DNA of 64,000 bases from Hirsutella rhossiliensis (taxonomy: Eukaryota > Ascomycota > Sordariomycetes > Hypocreales > Ophiocordycipitaceae): NCBI RefSeq assembly GCF_020360975.1, contig NW_025408667.1:7502001-7566000 (forward strand), in the 5' to 3' direction. The notes beneath the pieces were generated by a model, which made no database searches, had not been told where the DNA came from, and worked only from the letters and a program-made list of their open reading frames with translations. Made by a program: the position numbers and the translations under genes. Of the stretch, positions 41,899-54,400 are shown piece by piece (position 1 is the first letter of the stretch; each line of letters begins with the position of its first letter).

Positions 41899-43600
41899 TT
41901 TGGGAAGACTAGCTGAGGGACCCGATGCTGCTGGTCATGGCTCTCTTTGTTGACTCTGATTTCAAGGCGGGCCTGGTTTCATTTCCATGGTCAAGAGCGT
42001 TCGTCCCCTGTCGCCCGTCAACAACGGCAATGGGAGGCTCTCGTTCGAACGACATGATGCGGACGTAACACGATATTTCATCTTCTTCCCATTCTAGCCC
42101 CCTACCGACTCGTCATGGCCATGGACATGGCAGTGAAAAACAAACTGCACTAACACAAACCTACTTGCATCATTTGGTGGACCGTTTCCTTTGAACAGAG
42201 CAGTCTTTGCATTCGCATCAAAGGATCGGGCTTAACATTGAGCATTTGAAAAAAAAGTCATACCAAATCTCCCCTCATGCCACCCGTCTTCTCCTCAAGA
42301 CCAGCCAGATTCTCAGTTCCCAGATTCATGGCGTCCAGGTTGGCCACATGGGCCTAGGCGGATCTAGATACACTTCCCGAAGGTCGGAGAGCCCCTAGAC
42401 TGGTCACAGACTTTGCCCTTGGGACAATCATACGAAGACCGGCAAGCTGAGCAGTTTGGATCCATCAGCGCAGCCCATCAATCAGTCGGGGTCGATATGC
42501 AGTACCTGAAATTGGGGCAACCAAAGCCATCCAGGCGACAGCCACGGCCATGAAAGTTTGCTGGGAGAGGTGCATATTGGCAGATTGTTTCTCGAGTTGA
42601 TGGATGAATTGTTGGCAGGTTGTTGATAAGGCAGCCGACTCTCCCCCCCTTTATACACAGCAATGGAAGAGGCCGAGCGCGAGTCTGAGCTCTCGCTTAC
42701 GGCATGGCCCTGCGAGACTGCGGAAATCTCGACGTCTCGTGTCCGCCCCATGACTCGCCTTGGCCCTCGACAACGTGGCTCTAGAATGAGCTGATATCAT
42801 AGCTACCAGTCGCGGCAGTTAGGGCATTGCATCACAGGCGGAGCTTGTGGTGTAGTCAAGGCGCAAATCGTCGTCTTCGGCTATACGAGAAAACAGTTCG
42901 GTATCCGCCCCCGGAAATACATCATGAGATGCTGGGCCTCCTATCTCCAGTTGCTACCCACCTAGGCGAAATACGAGAGCCGACACCCGGGGCTACTCGG
43001 CATCATGGCTCACGTGTCTATTCGAATTATACCTCAAGTCTGTATTAATGTATACGTAGATGAGAAGCCATGGGTAAATCATTGAAACAATGCATGGGAT
43101 ATCCAATGGGGTCCCTTTCTACTAGCCAAGCATGAGAAGAGAGAAGACAAACTCCTTTCGTGCGCACCCAACTCTCAAGTGTACGCGGCCCCCTGTGCTC
43201 AGCCACAAGGCCTCCGACATCGCCCACGTCCGCAGATATCGACGGCGGCGGGAAAGCGATGGTGCAAGTAGCTCAGCTGAGAGGGCAGTGCCATCCAGCC
43301 AGTGTCAGAGGGACCCTTTGGCCTGCCTGTCGATGATTGCCACGCCTTGGCGGATCAACGCCCGTCTCCTCCTCTTCGACGCCAGAAAGCCCAGTCCATC
43401 CAGCTCCTTTCCATCTCCACCCCGTCAGTCGCCGTGGCCGACGACGCACCCTACACCGGTTCAGCGAGCTGCAGACCTGCCTGACTCGAGCCGCATGTGA
43501 CCACATGCCCGATGTGTTGGCGTGGCGTTGCCGGCTCGCCTTCAGACGCCGATGTTGCAGAGGCTGTCTCAACACCGCCATCGACCTTCACTCTGTACCC
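41899..43600. other. Intergenic, no gene supported
   Basis: 1.7 kb with only short ORFs. A 61-aa minus-strand frame (42478-42663) ends in a cysteine-containing stretch but has no signal peptide or other support. A T/A-rich segment lies near 42240-42265. Confidence 0.4.
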
Positions 43601-44422
43601 TTAGTCTTTCCACACGACAAGGATACTCAGCGGCGGGCATTCCTGCAGTCTCCGCCAGTCCTCGTCGTTGCCATCTAGACCTACTTCTCTCCGCCACTCC
43701 TCACCGAGGAACTCACAGCTCCGCCACTCCAGCCTGCCCTGCATGTCGCCAGCCCGTGCCGCCTCTTCGTATAGACATTTCTTGAGGTGATAGCACATAA
43801 AATCGACTCCTTTGACCGAGGGCGGAGCGCCTGGCTGGGGAAGGCCAAAGACCTGGACCTGGTATCCTATGCCGCCGGGAAGCTCCTCCCGGTACCGGTA
43901 ACAGACGCCCGTCTCGGCCCACACGCCGCCATGCAAAGCCGACGCCAAGGCCGTCACATCATCCGTGGGGTGAAAGCAAATACCGACAAAGACACCGCCG
44001 GACTTGAGGTTGGTTGAAATCGTACGGAACATGCATGTCAGCTGGTTGACGTCCTGGGCGTAGTTGAGGAACCAAGCGCCAGTCACCACCTCAAAGGCGT
44101 CGAGGCTTGCGCTGTATGTCTTGGGCGCCAGACCATCTCCTTGGACGAAGCGTGCCCGTTTGGCGTGCCGAGTCTGGCTCAGCCGAGCCTCTGCGCCTGC
44201 CAACATGCGGGCTGAAAGATCGACGCCGGTCACGGAACCAGCTCCCCAGTCCAAAAGGAGGCAGGAGTAGAAGCCTGTGCCGCAGGCTAGGTCGAGGACA
44301 GCGGTTTCGGCTTGCTGCAGAAAGGGCCCAACACTCTTTTGGAAGTTGAACCGTTCCAGTTCGTTGAAGCTTGTTGTCTTGATGACGTCGTATCGAGTGC
44401 CGATGGAATCGTACTGAGACAT
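43601..44422 (-). CDS. SAM-dependent methyltransferase, paralogue A of a divergent pair
   Basis: Single exon, 273 residues. A class I Rossmann methyltransferase: motif I is LDLACGTGFYSCLLLDWG near residue 44, motif II ends VTGVDLSARML, and an acidic/Gly loop (FVQGDGLAPKTY) and GAWFLNYAQDVNQL follow. The start MSQYDSIGTRYD and the ending LSILVVWKD are mirrored by the neighbouring gene at 44772, so the two are paralogues. The substrate is unknown; the class resembles small-molecule (ToxA/UbiE-like) methyltransferases often found near secondary-metabolite genes, but no synthase gene is visible here. No organelle signal seen. Confidence 0.88.
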   Translation of the reverse strand: MSQYDSIGTRYDVIKTTSFNELERFNFQKSVGPFLQQAETAVLDLACGTGFYSCLLLDWGAGSVTGVDLSARMLAGAEARLSQTRHAKRARFVQGDGLAPKTYSASLDAFEVVTGAWFLNYAQDVNQLTCMFRTISTNLKSGGVFVGICFHPTDDVTALASALHGGVWAETGVCYRYREELPGGIGYQVQVFGLPQPGAPPSVKGVDFMCYHLKKCLYEEAARAGDMQGRLEWRSCEFLGEEWRREVGLDGNDEDWRRLQECPPLSILVVWKD

Positions 44423-44771
44423 CCCGAACCCTGGGCTTGTTGAGTCAAGATTTATACGTGGAGAGAGCAGACTGCGTTCACTGCCGGCTTTATACAGTAA
44501 TCAGCCGTACATGCAGCCAGACACGGAAACGTGGCGGCCAGAGCAGGAGAATATATCAAATATAGAGAGAAGAGTAAACAAGGCAGATAGGGTCCTCTGC
44601 ATCGATGCCATGGCTGGGTGCCGGATGAGGCGTGTCTATACTCGCCTACACCACAGACCTCCCGTGCTACTCTGTTCAGTCTCATGGACACATCTCCTTC
44701 ACGACGAACATATCCACGGCTCATCCCAGATGGAAATTCCCGAATGAAACTCGACACGCCTCCCATCAAAG
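44423..44771. promoter_or_regulatory. Shared bidirectional promoter of the methyltransferase pair
   Basis: 349 bp between two divergent starts. TTTATA at 44489-44494 reads as TATAAA on the minus strand, 67 bp before the paralogue A start, and could be its TATA box. AT-rich ATATATCAAATATAGAG lies at about 44551-44567. Co-regulation is inference. Confidence 0.5.
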
Positions 44772-45566
44772 ATGGCTCAGTACGACTCTCTGGCCTCCTC
44801 GTACGACATCCTCGACCGCCTTCCGTACCGAGCAATGGAAGTGCACAATGTCCGACTTGCCATGGAACCGCTGCTCCGGCCCAACATGGCTGTTCTCGAA
44901 CTTGCGTGCGGCACGGGCTTCTACTCTTCGCGGCTTCTCGACTGGGGTGTGGACTCCCTCACGGCAATGGACATTTCTCCCGCCATGCTTGCCGCCGCCG
45001 CCGCACGAGTGCCGGCCCATGTGCAGGCGGGACGTGCTCGCTTCGTCGAGGGAGACGGCACCAAGCCCCAGTCGTTTGCTCCCGATGGAAGCCCGGGTTG
45101 CTTCGACCTGGCCGTTGGGGCGTGGTTCCTCAACTACGCTCACTGTAAATCGGAGCTTGTCTCCATGTTCCAGAGCATCTCGCTCAACCTCACTTCCGAC
45201 GGCCTTTTCGTGGGCGTCGTACCGCATCCCACAAACCATCTCGGTCCACGCGCCGCGGCGCACGGCAAAGAACCGCTCAACAAGATGTGGCCCCGAAACG
45301 AATACACCGAGGAGCTCGAATCAGGCGACGGCTGGTGGCTCCGGGTCTTTCTGAATGACGAGGGGGTTGACTTTAGGACGTGCCACATGAAGCGGCAGGT
45401 GTACGAGGAGGCGGCGAGACTCGGGGGCATGAAGGGCAAGCTGGAGTGGAGGCACGAGATGCTGCTTGGAGACGAGTGGGCAAGGGGATATAACTTGACG
45501 CGTCACGAGTGGGAGGTGCGCGAGGCAAACCCTCACCTGGGGATACTGGTTGTCTGGAAGGCGTAG
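44772..45566 (+). CDS. SAM-dependent methyltransferase, paralogue B of a divergent pair
   Basis: Single exon, 264 residues. It aligns with its neighbour along its length: MAQYDSLASSYDIL against MSQYDSIGTRYDVI; LELACGTGFYSSRLLDWG against LDLACGTGFYSCLLLDWG; GAWFLNYAHCKSEL against GAWFLNYAQDVNQL; and LGILVVWKA at the end. Paralogue B lacks part of the variable central loop and has a distinct EYTEELESGDGWWLRVFLND segment, so the substrates may differ. SAM-binding residues of motif I (DxxCGxG, here ELACGTG) are intact. The head-to-head order suggests tandem duplication with inversion. Confidence 0.88.
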   Translation: MAQYDSLASSYDILDRLPYRAMEVHNVRLAMEPLLRPNMAVLELACGTGFYSSRLLDWGVDSLTAMDISPAMLAAAAARVPAHVQAGRARFVEGDGTKPQSFAPDGSPGCFDLAVGAWFLNYAHCKSELVSMFQSISLNLTSDGLFVGVVPHPTNHLGPRAAAHGKEPLNKMWPRNEYTEELESGDGWWLRVFLNDEGVDFRTCHMKRQVYEEAARLGGMKGKLEWRHEMLLGDEWARGYNLTRHEWEVREANPHLGILVVWKA

Positions 45567-45751
45567 GTGAAGGGTGCGGTCCATACTGGCAGACGAAGAA
45601 ATTGTTGTTGTTTATATCCAAGTCATGGATGGGCTCGCAATAACGAGGCAAGCCTATGATACATGAATAGAGCCGAGGACAATTGGGAATACACTCAACT
45701 CAAAGCTCCATCGCTGCCTTCGCCATGTCCCGGGAGCTGAGTTGTCGCCGG

Positions 45752-46390
45752 TGCCACTATGCCCCGGGAGAATCACCCCGGCCGTCACGGCCATTGGTAT
45801 TGGAAGCGACAGGCCAACGTACAAGCCGTATCATCGGCACGTTCACCGTGCGCTGAGATATGCGCGTTTGGCCGCCAGCCAGGATGCAAACCGCCGGCGC
45901 CAAGAACATCTCGAGGGACTGCTGGCTCTCTTTCATGGCTCCCTAGCCAGTGTCCCAGGTAAATGAAGCGTTCATTTCTCCTTCTACCTCAGCATCGTTG
46001 GCGGCGGGTTTCTGCTCCTGACGGAGTGGAGCTGCGAGAGGCACCAGGGAAGAAGGGGCAGAGGTCTCTGCTCCTGGGCCATATGTATACACCAGAGGTG
46101 GCGCCGGCCATCATGGTGCGATTACTAGTCCACGGCCCCTGGCATCAAAGACTTGCCTGAAGCACTCGGCTCGCTCGCTCGGCGGCCTCCTGGCACCGAG
46201 GTCCACGACATCTGCATATAGTGTGCTACAGCCTTTTCTGTCCAAGGGATCCATGGATACACCTTCTATCGTTCCTGGCGGGACTTTGGGCCCGAGGGCT
46301 CGCCGACTGCCCCGATCTGGAAGGCTGCCGCAGGGTGGACTGCCCACTTGAGTCCGGCAGCGTTTCGGCGGCTGTACGAGTCTGTCGATG
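45752..46390 (+). pseudogene. Possible gene remnant or unassembled small gene
   Basis: Two fragments on the plus strand look coding. The first (45752-45959) reads ITPAVTAIGIGSDRPTYKPY and RQEHLEGLLALFHGSLASVP and ends at a donor-like GTAAAT. The second (about 46220-46389) starts after an acceptor-like ATATAG, reads GIHGYTFYRSWRDFGPEG and WKAAAGWTAHLSPAAFRRLY, and ends at a donor-like GTGAGC. I could not join them in phase to each other or find start and stop exons, and I recognise no family. An overlapping minus-strand ORF (46226-46597) is an alternative explanation. Confidence 0.25.
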
Positions 46391-47416
46391 GTGAGCATCT
46401 TCAGTGTCTGGGTGGGTGGGCATGCCGCGTATACTGAAGTGGACGGGGCTGGTCACGTTGGATACTGGCATGATACCTTGTAGTTGAATGATGCCGTTGT
46501 CGCCGGGCTCTGCCATCAGTGCGAGCGCCTGTAGCATTCTCAACCGCTGCTGGAACCGGCGCGGTTTTCTAACGGGGAAAGGGCCCTCTGGTGACACTTA
46601 GGGTCTACACGAATCAAGCACCAATCGCTTAACTCGCCATGGTCTCGAAGGCCATAGTCCCGGGCGTAGGCGACACGTAAGGGCGTAGATTGCAGTAGTG
46701 TTGGCTTTGCTCTTGAGCGGTTGGCTCATGTGCCGCATCCGTTACGACACGGCGCGGGCATGGTGGCTGGCGAGGACATCGTAGGCGCTGGTTGAAAGAG
46801 GGAGAGTCGTCGAAGTGGAATCGGATTGCTTAGAGTCGGTTCGGACATGGTTCGGACGACTCAGGCAGACTGCGGCAAGTTAGCAGAGGCCCGGGATGAG
46901 GCAGGCAGAGACGAAACCAGGCGCGCCTTGGGCTGAGGAAAAGCGCGAATGAAAGAGAAGCCAGGCCGCAGAGCACGCAAAAGCTCGGTTGGAGTTTTGT
47001 ACAGCCAGCAAGCCAAGGTGGCAGCAAGGAGAGGCTCCGCTGTTCTGCTGCTGCCACCTTCCCATAGACCCTTTGGCCAAGGATTGCCCAAAACGGATCC
47101 CGTGGCGCCCACTCGGCTGGCTTGACTATCTTAGGTACAGTAGGTGCTGTAGGTGCTGTGGGTAAGCTGTAAGCTGTATCTTAGGTGAAGGACTGCCCGT
47201 AGACTGGTTTGTCCTAAGGTAATCTCGAGGGCGCATGACGTGACAGACTCTCGTGCGTTAGACTGGGCGGGTCCTTGTCCAGCTGTTCTTAGCCTCGTCT
47301 ATTAGTAGCTTGTGATGATTCCGCTTCACCACTTTTATTATATAGACGCAGGCAAGGCCAGAGCCAATTACATCAATTACATAGCACCGCTTTCATTATA
47401 TCCCCCCATCCGCGCG

Positions 47417-47523
47417 CTCTCTCTCTCTTTTCCTCTCTCTCTCTCGTTCCTCCCCCCACTGTTTCCTTTGCTATTCCTTACCGCCTCTGTTTGCTTCAGC
47501 TTTTCATCTTCTCCCCCCCCCCG
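47417..47523 (+). promoter_or_regulatory. CT-rich leader of the permease gene
   Basis: Long pyrimidine tracts (CTCTCTCTCTTTTCCTCTC and a C-run) end about 25 bp before the permease ATG. CT-rich blocks near the transcription start are usual in highly expressed filamentous fungal genes. Confidence 0.5.
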
Positions 47524-47547
47524 GACGAGTGACGAGAGAGAACCGCC

Positions 47548-49409
47548 ATGGTCAACCGCCGCAAGAACAGCAGCGATGGCGACAAGCTGTCTGGTGAGCC
47601 GCAAGCAGCCAACACCTACAATGACGACGCCACTCCCCGCTACGGCGCCATTGAGTCGCCGAGCTTGGAGGCCCGCGACGACAGCCTCATGGATCCCGAC
47701 TCAGGCGTCAAGCGAGGTCTGAAAAACAGGCACCTGTCCATGATGGCTCTCGCCGGCATCATCGGCCCGGGCTTACTCGTCGGCGCGGGAGGCGCCTTGA
47801 ACAGCGGCGGGCCCGCCTCGCTGCTCATCGGCTTCGGCATCATTGGTATTCCCTCTTTCTGTGTTATTTTATGCCTTGTCAAGCACTCCCAACTAACATT
47901 GCCAGGCCTCATCGCCTTCGCCATCATGCAGTCGCTCGGCGAGGTGACGACGCTCTTCCCCGGCGGCGGCTCCTTTGTCTCGCTGGCTGAGCGCATGGTC
48001 GACAAGTCCTTTTCCGTCGCCGTCGGCTGGAACTACTTCATCATCTGGGCCACCGTCCTCGCAAACGAGTACAACGTCATCTGCAGCATCCTCACCTACT
48101 GGGCGCCCAGCGTCCCGCTCTGGGGCTTCTTCCTCATTCTCTGGACCGTCTTCATGGGCTTCCAGCTTCTCGGCGTCGAGGCCTTTGGCGAGGCCGAGTT
48201 CTGGCTCGCCCTCTTCAAGATCCTCGGCCTGACGGCATACTTCATCTTCTCCATCGTCTACGCCGCCGGCGGCCTCGCGGGCCAGACCCAACCTCTCGGC
48301 TTCCGCTACTGGCACGACCCGGGCGCCTTCAACAACAATGGCTTCCGTGGCGTTGCCGTCGTCTTCATCTTCTGTTCCACCTTCTACGCCGGCGTCGAGT
48401 CCGTCGCCGTCGCCGCCACCGAGACGAGAAACCCGGGGGTCGCCGTGCCCCAGGCCATTCGCCAGGTCTTCTGGCGAATCATCTTCGTCTACATGGGCTC
48501 GGCTCTGTTCTTCGGCATCACATGCCCGGCCGACGCCGAGGGGCTGGTCAATGGGGGAGCAAAAGCACTCCAGAGCCCCATGACCATCGCCATCCAGAAC
48601 GCTGGATGGCAAGGAGGTTGGCCTCCCTGTTCATCCCCTACCCCCCCCTCTCTCTCTCCCATAACACGCACCCGACTCCACTCATAACATACCGACGGCT
48701 GCAACACGGCCTGATTCCATGTCTCTGACCCTTCCTCACAGGCGTCCACCTCATCAACGCCTTCATCTTCATCACGTGCGTGTCGGCCATCAACTCGTCT
48801 ATTTACATCGGCTCTCGGACCATTTTGTACATGGCGCAATCTGGCAAAGCCCCCCGATTCATTGGCTGGACCAACAAGATGGGTGTCCCCGTCTGGGCCA
48901 TTCTCATCACCAACGCCTTTGGGGCGATCGCCATGATGAACGTGTCGACTGGTGCGTCCACGGCTTACGGCTACATCGTCAACCTCTCGGGGGTGAGCAC
49001 GTTTCTCGTCTGGGGAAGCATCAGCTTCATCCACATTCGCTTCCGCCGCGCTTGGACCATGCAGAACCGCGACATCAACGAGGTGCCCTTCAAGAGCATG
49101 TGGTACCCGTTCATTGCCTACTTTGGACTCGCCGCCACGGGCTTCCTGGCCCTCGTTCAGGGCTGGACGAACTTGTCGCCGTTTGACGCTGCCAAGTTCG
49201 TTGACGCATACATCCTCTTGCCGCTGTTTGGAGTCATCTACGTTGTATGCAAGCTTTACTGGAGAGGCCAAGACAAGTTCAAGCGCAGCTGGGAAATCGA
49301 CCTGGACGGCGGTAGGAGAACGGACCTGGACAACAAGGGGATGGTTCCCGAGGACGAGTCTCTGGTGCAGGCCAAAGTTCCTTTTTGGAAGAAACTCTGG
49401 AAGTCGTGA
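47548..49409 (+). CDS. Amino-acid permease, yeast AAT/YAT family
   Basis: Plasma-membrane amino-acid/proton symporter of the APC superfamily. Exons 47548-47845, 47906-48616 and 48742-49409 give 558 residues with about 12 hydrophobic segments. Family text: RHLSMMALAGIIGPGLLVGA in TM1, GEVTTLFPGGGSFVSLAERM, FALGWNYF-like AVGWNYFIIWATVLANEYN, AATETRNPGVAVPQAIRQVF and FITCVSAINSSIYIGSRTIL. The hydrophilic N-terminus is about 60 residues and the C-terminus carries WEIDLDGGRR. Intron 1 (60 nt) is stop-free and in phase, so it reads as a spurious insert of 20 residues if retained. Substrate range cannot be read from sequence. Confidence 0.93.
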
Positions 49410-51401
49410 TAAGCCTGAGTCCACCCTTTCCCACCCACTTTCTTTCCTCTTCATATTCCTCGTCAATTTTTCTGTACTTGCATCGGATATAGACACGGAC
49501 ATTCGTGTGACGAACAGCATCATGACCTCGGGGGATCAGTAGGGTCTGCCGCGGGGCGGAGTCACGGAGTCATGGAGTCACGAGAGACGAGAGACGAGTT
49601 TTCTTCTTCTTTTTGCATTTTCCGTCGCATGAGTTGCGTGCGGCCTGACTTGGATGCTGGATCTTGACATGGCGGTCTTTGGAATCGGTTGGAGCCGAGG
49701 GCATACTCTTGATTCCCGACACCGGCCGTTTGTGCATCCGTCTTGGGACACGATCGTAGAGGTTGCGGCGGATGCCAAGCAAGACGCATCAAGACTTGCT
49801 CGCCGCGAATCGAATCGAAGTTGCTCTCGATGCCCCATCTCCCTCTCGTGAGATGACAGGGCCTCTGAACCGGCATCTGTGCCATGCGATGGCTGGGGAT
49901 CTCGCAACGCCCCGGCACACTTTCGACTTCCCCTCCCCCTTTTTTCAATGGCTTGCATGGTCTTGAAGTTAACATGTATACAGCCCGGCAAGCAGTGGCC
50001 CTGTTTCGCCAGGCCGCATCCAGGCCTCGCCCGTTTCTGGCTCCCAGGTCTGCTCTGCTGGGTCCTCGGCTCGAGCCTGTCAGCCTGCCACTTTGGCAGA
50101 GACACTCGTCATTGAACGAAGAGGGCCTTGAACGGTTCGTCCTCGGCACGAGGTCGGGCTCATTGTGGCTTGGCCGCTGATCAGGTGCGTTGTTTTGGCT
50201 CAACGCGGCCATACCCACCACCCATCTACATACACGAGAGATAAGCTACAACCTTGCTCGGAGAGGAAAGTGTGTTTTGTGAGCGTGAGCTGCAAAACCA
50301 ACGCGAGCATGATATGTCAAACACGTGAGCCGACCTGTATGCTTCGTCTCGATGTCGACGAGGGGGAGGGGGCGCCGTGGCAAACCTGGCTGGCTGCCCA
50401 CCCACAGGGCCGCCTAGTACTGTACTGTAGAGCGCATGCCCGCCTAGCATATGCGTGGCAATGTGCATCAGCCGCCCTGAGCTGGGCTGAGCATCACCCG
50501 TCACGGGTATGCGTTTGGGCCAAGACTAGCCTAGCAAGCCGTAGACTCAAGACGAGAGTGACAAGTTCTCCCACCAAGGTAATGTTTACGCAAAGGGTTG
50601 AAGATGAGCTCCTTGCTTGGCCATGGCGGGGCCTCTTGGTACCGGCCCAGGGCGATGACCGTGCGTGACGGCGCCAAGATTAAGCAAGATGGCTCAAAAG
50701 AGCTGATGCTCTTCCTGGGACGGCAGTTGGTCGTGTAGGTTGTAGATGTGATCGTCTGCTCCCGCCGCGCCACAAAGCTTGTTGGTGTGGCCCGCATGTG
50801 CTAGTACCGAGCTTTTGCCCGTCTGGTTCTCCAAGGTACTTTGCGAGACTCGGGTGCCCCTCGCAAGCGCCTTGCCCCGCGTGCAGCTACAGTGTAAGCT
50901 CACGTACCTGGCAGCTGCGGTGGCGTACTGCCGAGGTACCTCAGTCCCACAGCTTCCATCGTCGTCATGCCTGTGCGTGGTGGCATGAGCTGGCCCTTTT
51001 CCTTTCTCTTCCTCCCTCGTTGCGCATGCATCAGCCGCCCAGTCATTCACGCAACAAAGGAGCAAGTCGGGGACAAAGAGAAAGACGATACCGAAGACGA
51101 GAAAAGGGCATAGCGCTCGTTGCATCGACTGCAAACCCCGGCCGCATACTCCTGCGCGAACCCCCCTCAATCAATCAAGCTTGTCTCGCCCTTGCAAACT
51201 GGAGAGCCGCAGTCACCAACTAATACCATAGCTGTCCTCCGCCATTCCTTCGCACACACCACCACCGACCGTCATCACATGTCTTTTCGCAATCCTGCCA
51301 GCCATCCGCGCCGCCAGCCTCCTCCATCCCGTCCGCTGCTCCCTTGGTGGTGACGGGGCCGACGAGGTTCACGACACTCCCTGGGCTTCCAAGTCGAATG
51401 A
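49410..51401. other. Intergenic, no gene supported
   Basis: 2 kb between the permease and the VPS9 gene. Only short ORFs without features. The last 250 bp are pyrimidine-rich in places and probably hold the VPS9-gene promoter. Confidence 0.45.
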
Positions 51402-54400
51402 ATGCCCCCGCTAAACCCCTTCCTGGCCGCCTTCTTCAAGAGCTCCGTCGTCGCCCAGTGCACCCCCGTCCAGCACCATATCCTGCTCGTGCCCCTGACG
51501 GATGTCCTCCTCACCCACCGTGACACCGAGAACGGCCTGCCCGCCGCAGAGGCCGTCGCCACGGACGAGTTCCTGACCAGCCATGTCCTCCGCATCCCGA
51601 GCCCTGATGCCTCCGCCGCCGGCAAAGACAGAGACGCCCTCGCCCAGAATCTACGCGACCTGAGAGGCAAGGCCAAGCAGTTCTCCACGCTCAACGGCCG
51701 CAGCGTCGTTATCAAGGATTCCTTCGTCTACAGCAGCAAGGGTGACCGCCACCTGCCCGGGCCCAACGCTTCAATATGCTAACAATCCCTTTGCAGGCTT
51801 CAAGATCACTACCCAGGCCCAGATCCTCAACGACGCCACCTGGTACCCCGACGTTTTCGAACCCAGACAATGGCTGCTATACTTCATCTCGAGGCCCCTC
51901 GTCGGCACCTGGGACGAGGTCAAGATCGCCCCGGCACTCCTCATCCACGGCATCAGGGAGATCAGAGCGGCAGAGCAAGGCGGGGAACTGGGCGCCGAGT
52001 CGTCGGAAAGCGTCATGCCTCGCAAAAAGGATATTCGGAGCTTCCACGATCTTCTCAACCACTTCCCCATGATTGCTCGGCAGATGCAGGTCGGCCTCGA
52101 CAGGCTCTTTCTCGAGTTCACGGCCGTCTTCGAGAAGCCTCTTCCGCCTCCACCGTCCGCCCCAGATATACCCGATCCGCAACCCAAGGGCCCGATAGCA
52201 ACCGCGACAAACAGGGCCCGTTCCAGCAGCCTCGGCTTGACCAACGGCAACGAGTCTCGCGCCAGTCTGCCCGTGACGGAGAACTTTTATGCCGAAGACG
52301 ACGAGGATGTCATGAGGGCGGCGCTTGAGACGGCCGTCACAGCGGCCATAGACCTCTTTCAAGGCGTCGACAAGCAACAGCTGTCCCTGCTGGGCGCCAC
52401 CACCGACCTGACTGGTCCGCTTGTCGAGAAGCTGATTGAGCGCTACGTCACCGAGAATGTTCACCATTTGCTCTTTCCAAAGCTCAGCCTCCTGAAACGC
52501 CCTGAAGACCTGGAACTCGAGTCCAAGATCAGGCAGATGGAATTTATCGACATTTCGCAGCTAGGTATCGCCATCGACGGCGGCTCGCGGGCCAAGCACG
52601 ACCTCCTCATCCAGCTTGGGCCCGTCACAGAGGAGTTCAAGAAGATCGCCTGCGCCCGCAGCCCGGGCGAGATGATGGACACGCTGCTGTCGACCACCAA
52701 GACGGTCTCACACCTGACTCGCATTTCCAAGACGCAGGGCAACGGCGAGGAGCCGACGTCGGAGAAGACCATCATGACGGTCAACGCCGACACCCTCGTT
52801 TCGCTTTTGCTGTACGTCGTCATCCGGTCGCAGGTCCGCAACCTCCAAGCAAGGATCACCTACGTCAGAAACTTCATTTTCGTCGACGACGTGGAGAGCG
52901 GGGAGATGGGTTATGCCTTGAGCACTTTTGAAGCCGTGCTGGCATATCTGGTCATGGACTCGGCCGGCTTGCGCAAGGCCAGCAGACGAAACAGGGCGCT
53001 GTGGGAGGCGACCAAGAAGGGAAACCTGGATGACTTGAGAAATATTATGGAACCAAGCACCTGCGCCATTGAGGATGCCGACGATGACGACAAGGACGGA
53101 GGGGACATGGACGACGGCGGGATGCGGGTGAAATTCGGAGCAGACCAGCACTCCTCGTCCAACATGTGGACGTTGACGAATGGCTCGCCCAGAATGACCT
53201 CACTACCCGCGACGGCTGCAGACCGATTCTCGCACGGCTCTGGCCTGAGCCACGTATTTCCTTTTCAGGCCAAGGGCGATTACGGGGCAGATCTCCTTCC
53301 AGCAAAGAGGATCAAGAGGGTCGCCATGGACACGAGGAGCCTGTCGAGCGAATCTGAATTCTCCTTTCACTCCCGCACGGCGAGCATTGGCACCATTGGG
53401 AGCGCGCTCGAGGGGGACATATCGGTGGAGAGGCTGGCTCAGACGAGCGACCCGTTTGGCGAATCAGTGCTCATGATGGCGGTCCAGAACGAGCGGCCAG
53501 CCTCTCTCAGATATCTGCTGGCCCTCTCCGGCTATTATCCGCTGGACGTGATTTTGCAAGACATGAATAACGAGGACACGACGCTTCTCAGCGCAGCCAT
53601 CCAACTGGGCCATACACAGCTGATAGACGTGATCCTAGATCACGTCGTCTCGCTGGCCACGTGCGAACAACTTACCCATTACTTGTTTGAGCAGGACATT
53701 TGGGGCCGCAGCGTCGGCCACTATCTCTTCCACGCACCGTACCTGATCAGCCGGATCGGCCGCTTCATACCATGGCGCCAGCGAGATAAGAATGGCCAGA
53801 CGCCACTGTTTGCGCTGTGCCGATCCTACGACCACGCCGACTACCACAACATGGTCGAGACTGGCCTGAGAGTCGCGCAAGAGGCACAGGGTGACGGGCA
53901 GCCGCTGCACGTCGACGACCACGTCGACGGCAAAGGGAACACTCTGCTGCACATCATCAACGACGCGAGACTGGCCATGAGGATCCTGCATTCCTGCGAC
54001 GTGGAAGTGAACGCGACCAACGACAAGCGGTTCACGGCGCTCATGGTGGCGAGCAAGTACGGGCGGTACGACATGGTGAGGTGTCTCTTTGCGGACCCGC
54101 GCGTGGACGTGGCGGCGAGAGAGCTGCGAGGCCTCACGGCGGTGGAGCTGGCCAAAGACGACGACGTGCGGAACAAGATTGACGACCTGGGGCTATTTAG
54201 CATGCCGGCCGGGCGGGACGGACGCATCACGGGTGTTGTGCGGGCGTATTTCGTCGAGGACGGGAGCGTGCGGCTCGTGCTCAAGTCGGCGGCGCCGACG
54301 GACCACGACAGCTACACGGTGACGACGAGCCGGCGGTCACTGGCCGAGTTTGAGCGGCTGGCCCATCTCCTGGCGCAGGAGCACCCGGCGTCGTGGATAC

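Larger units (their letters stand above)
45567..47547. other. Gene-poor stretch with coding-like fragments
   Basis: 2 kb between paralogue B and the permease. Coding-like pieces occur at 45752-45963 and about 46220-46390 on the plus strand (with plausible splice sites) and 46226-46597 on the minus strand, but no complete gene could be assembled. A run of GTAGGTGCTGTAGG units lies at 47131-47190. The 3' end is the permease promoter. Confidence 0.4.

Noticed and set aside
42478..42663. 61-aa minus-strand ORF with a cysteine-containing C-terminus (GRGCRLDGFGCPNFRYC)
   Set aside because: No signal peptide, no splice partners and it sits among other random ORFs; too short to support.
48489..49523. 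344-aa minus-strand ORF opposite the permease
   Set aside because: Crosses a supported intron of the permease and has no recognisable features.
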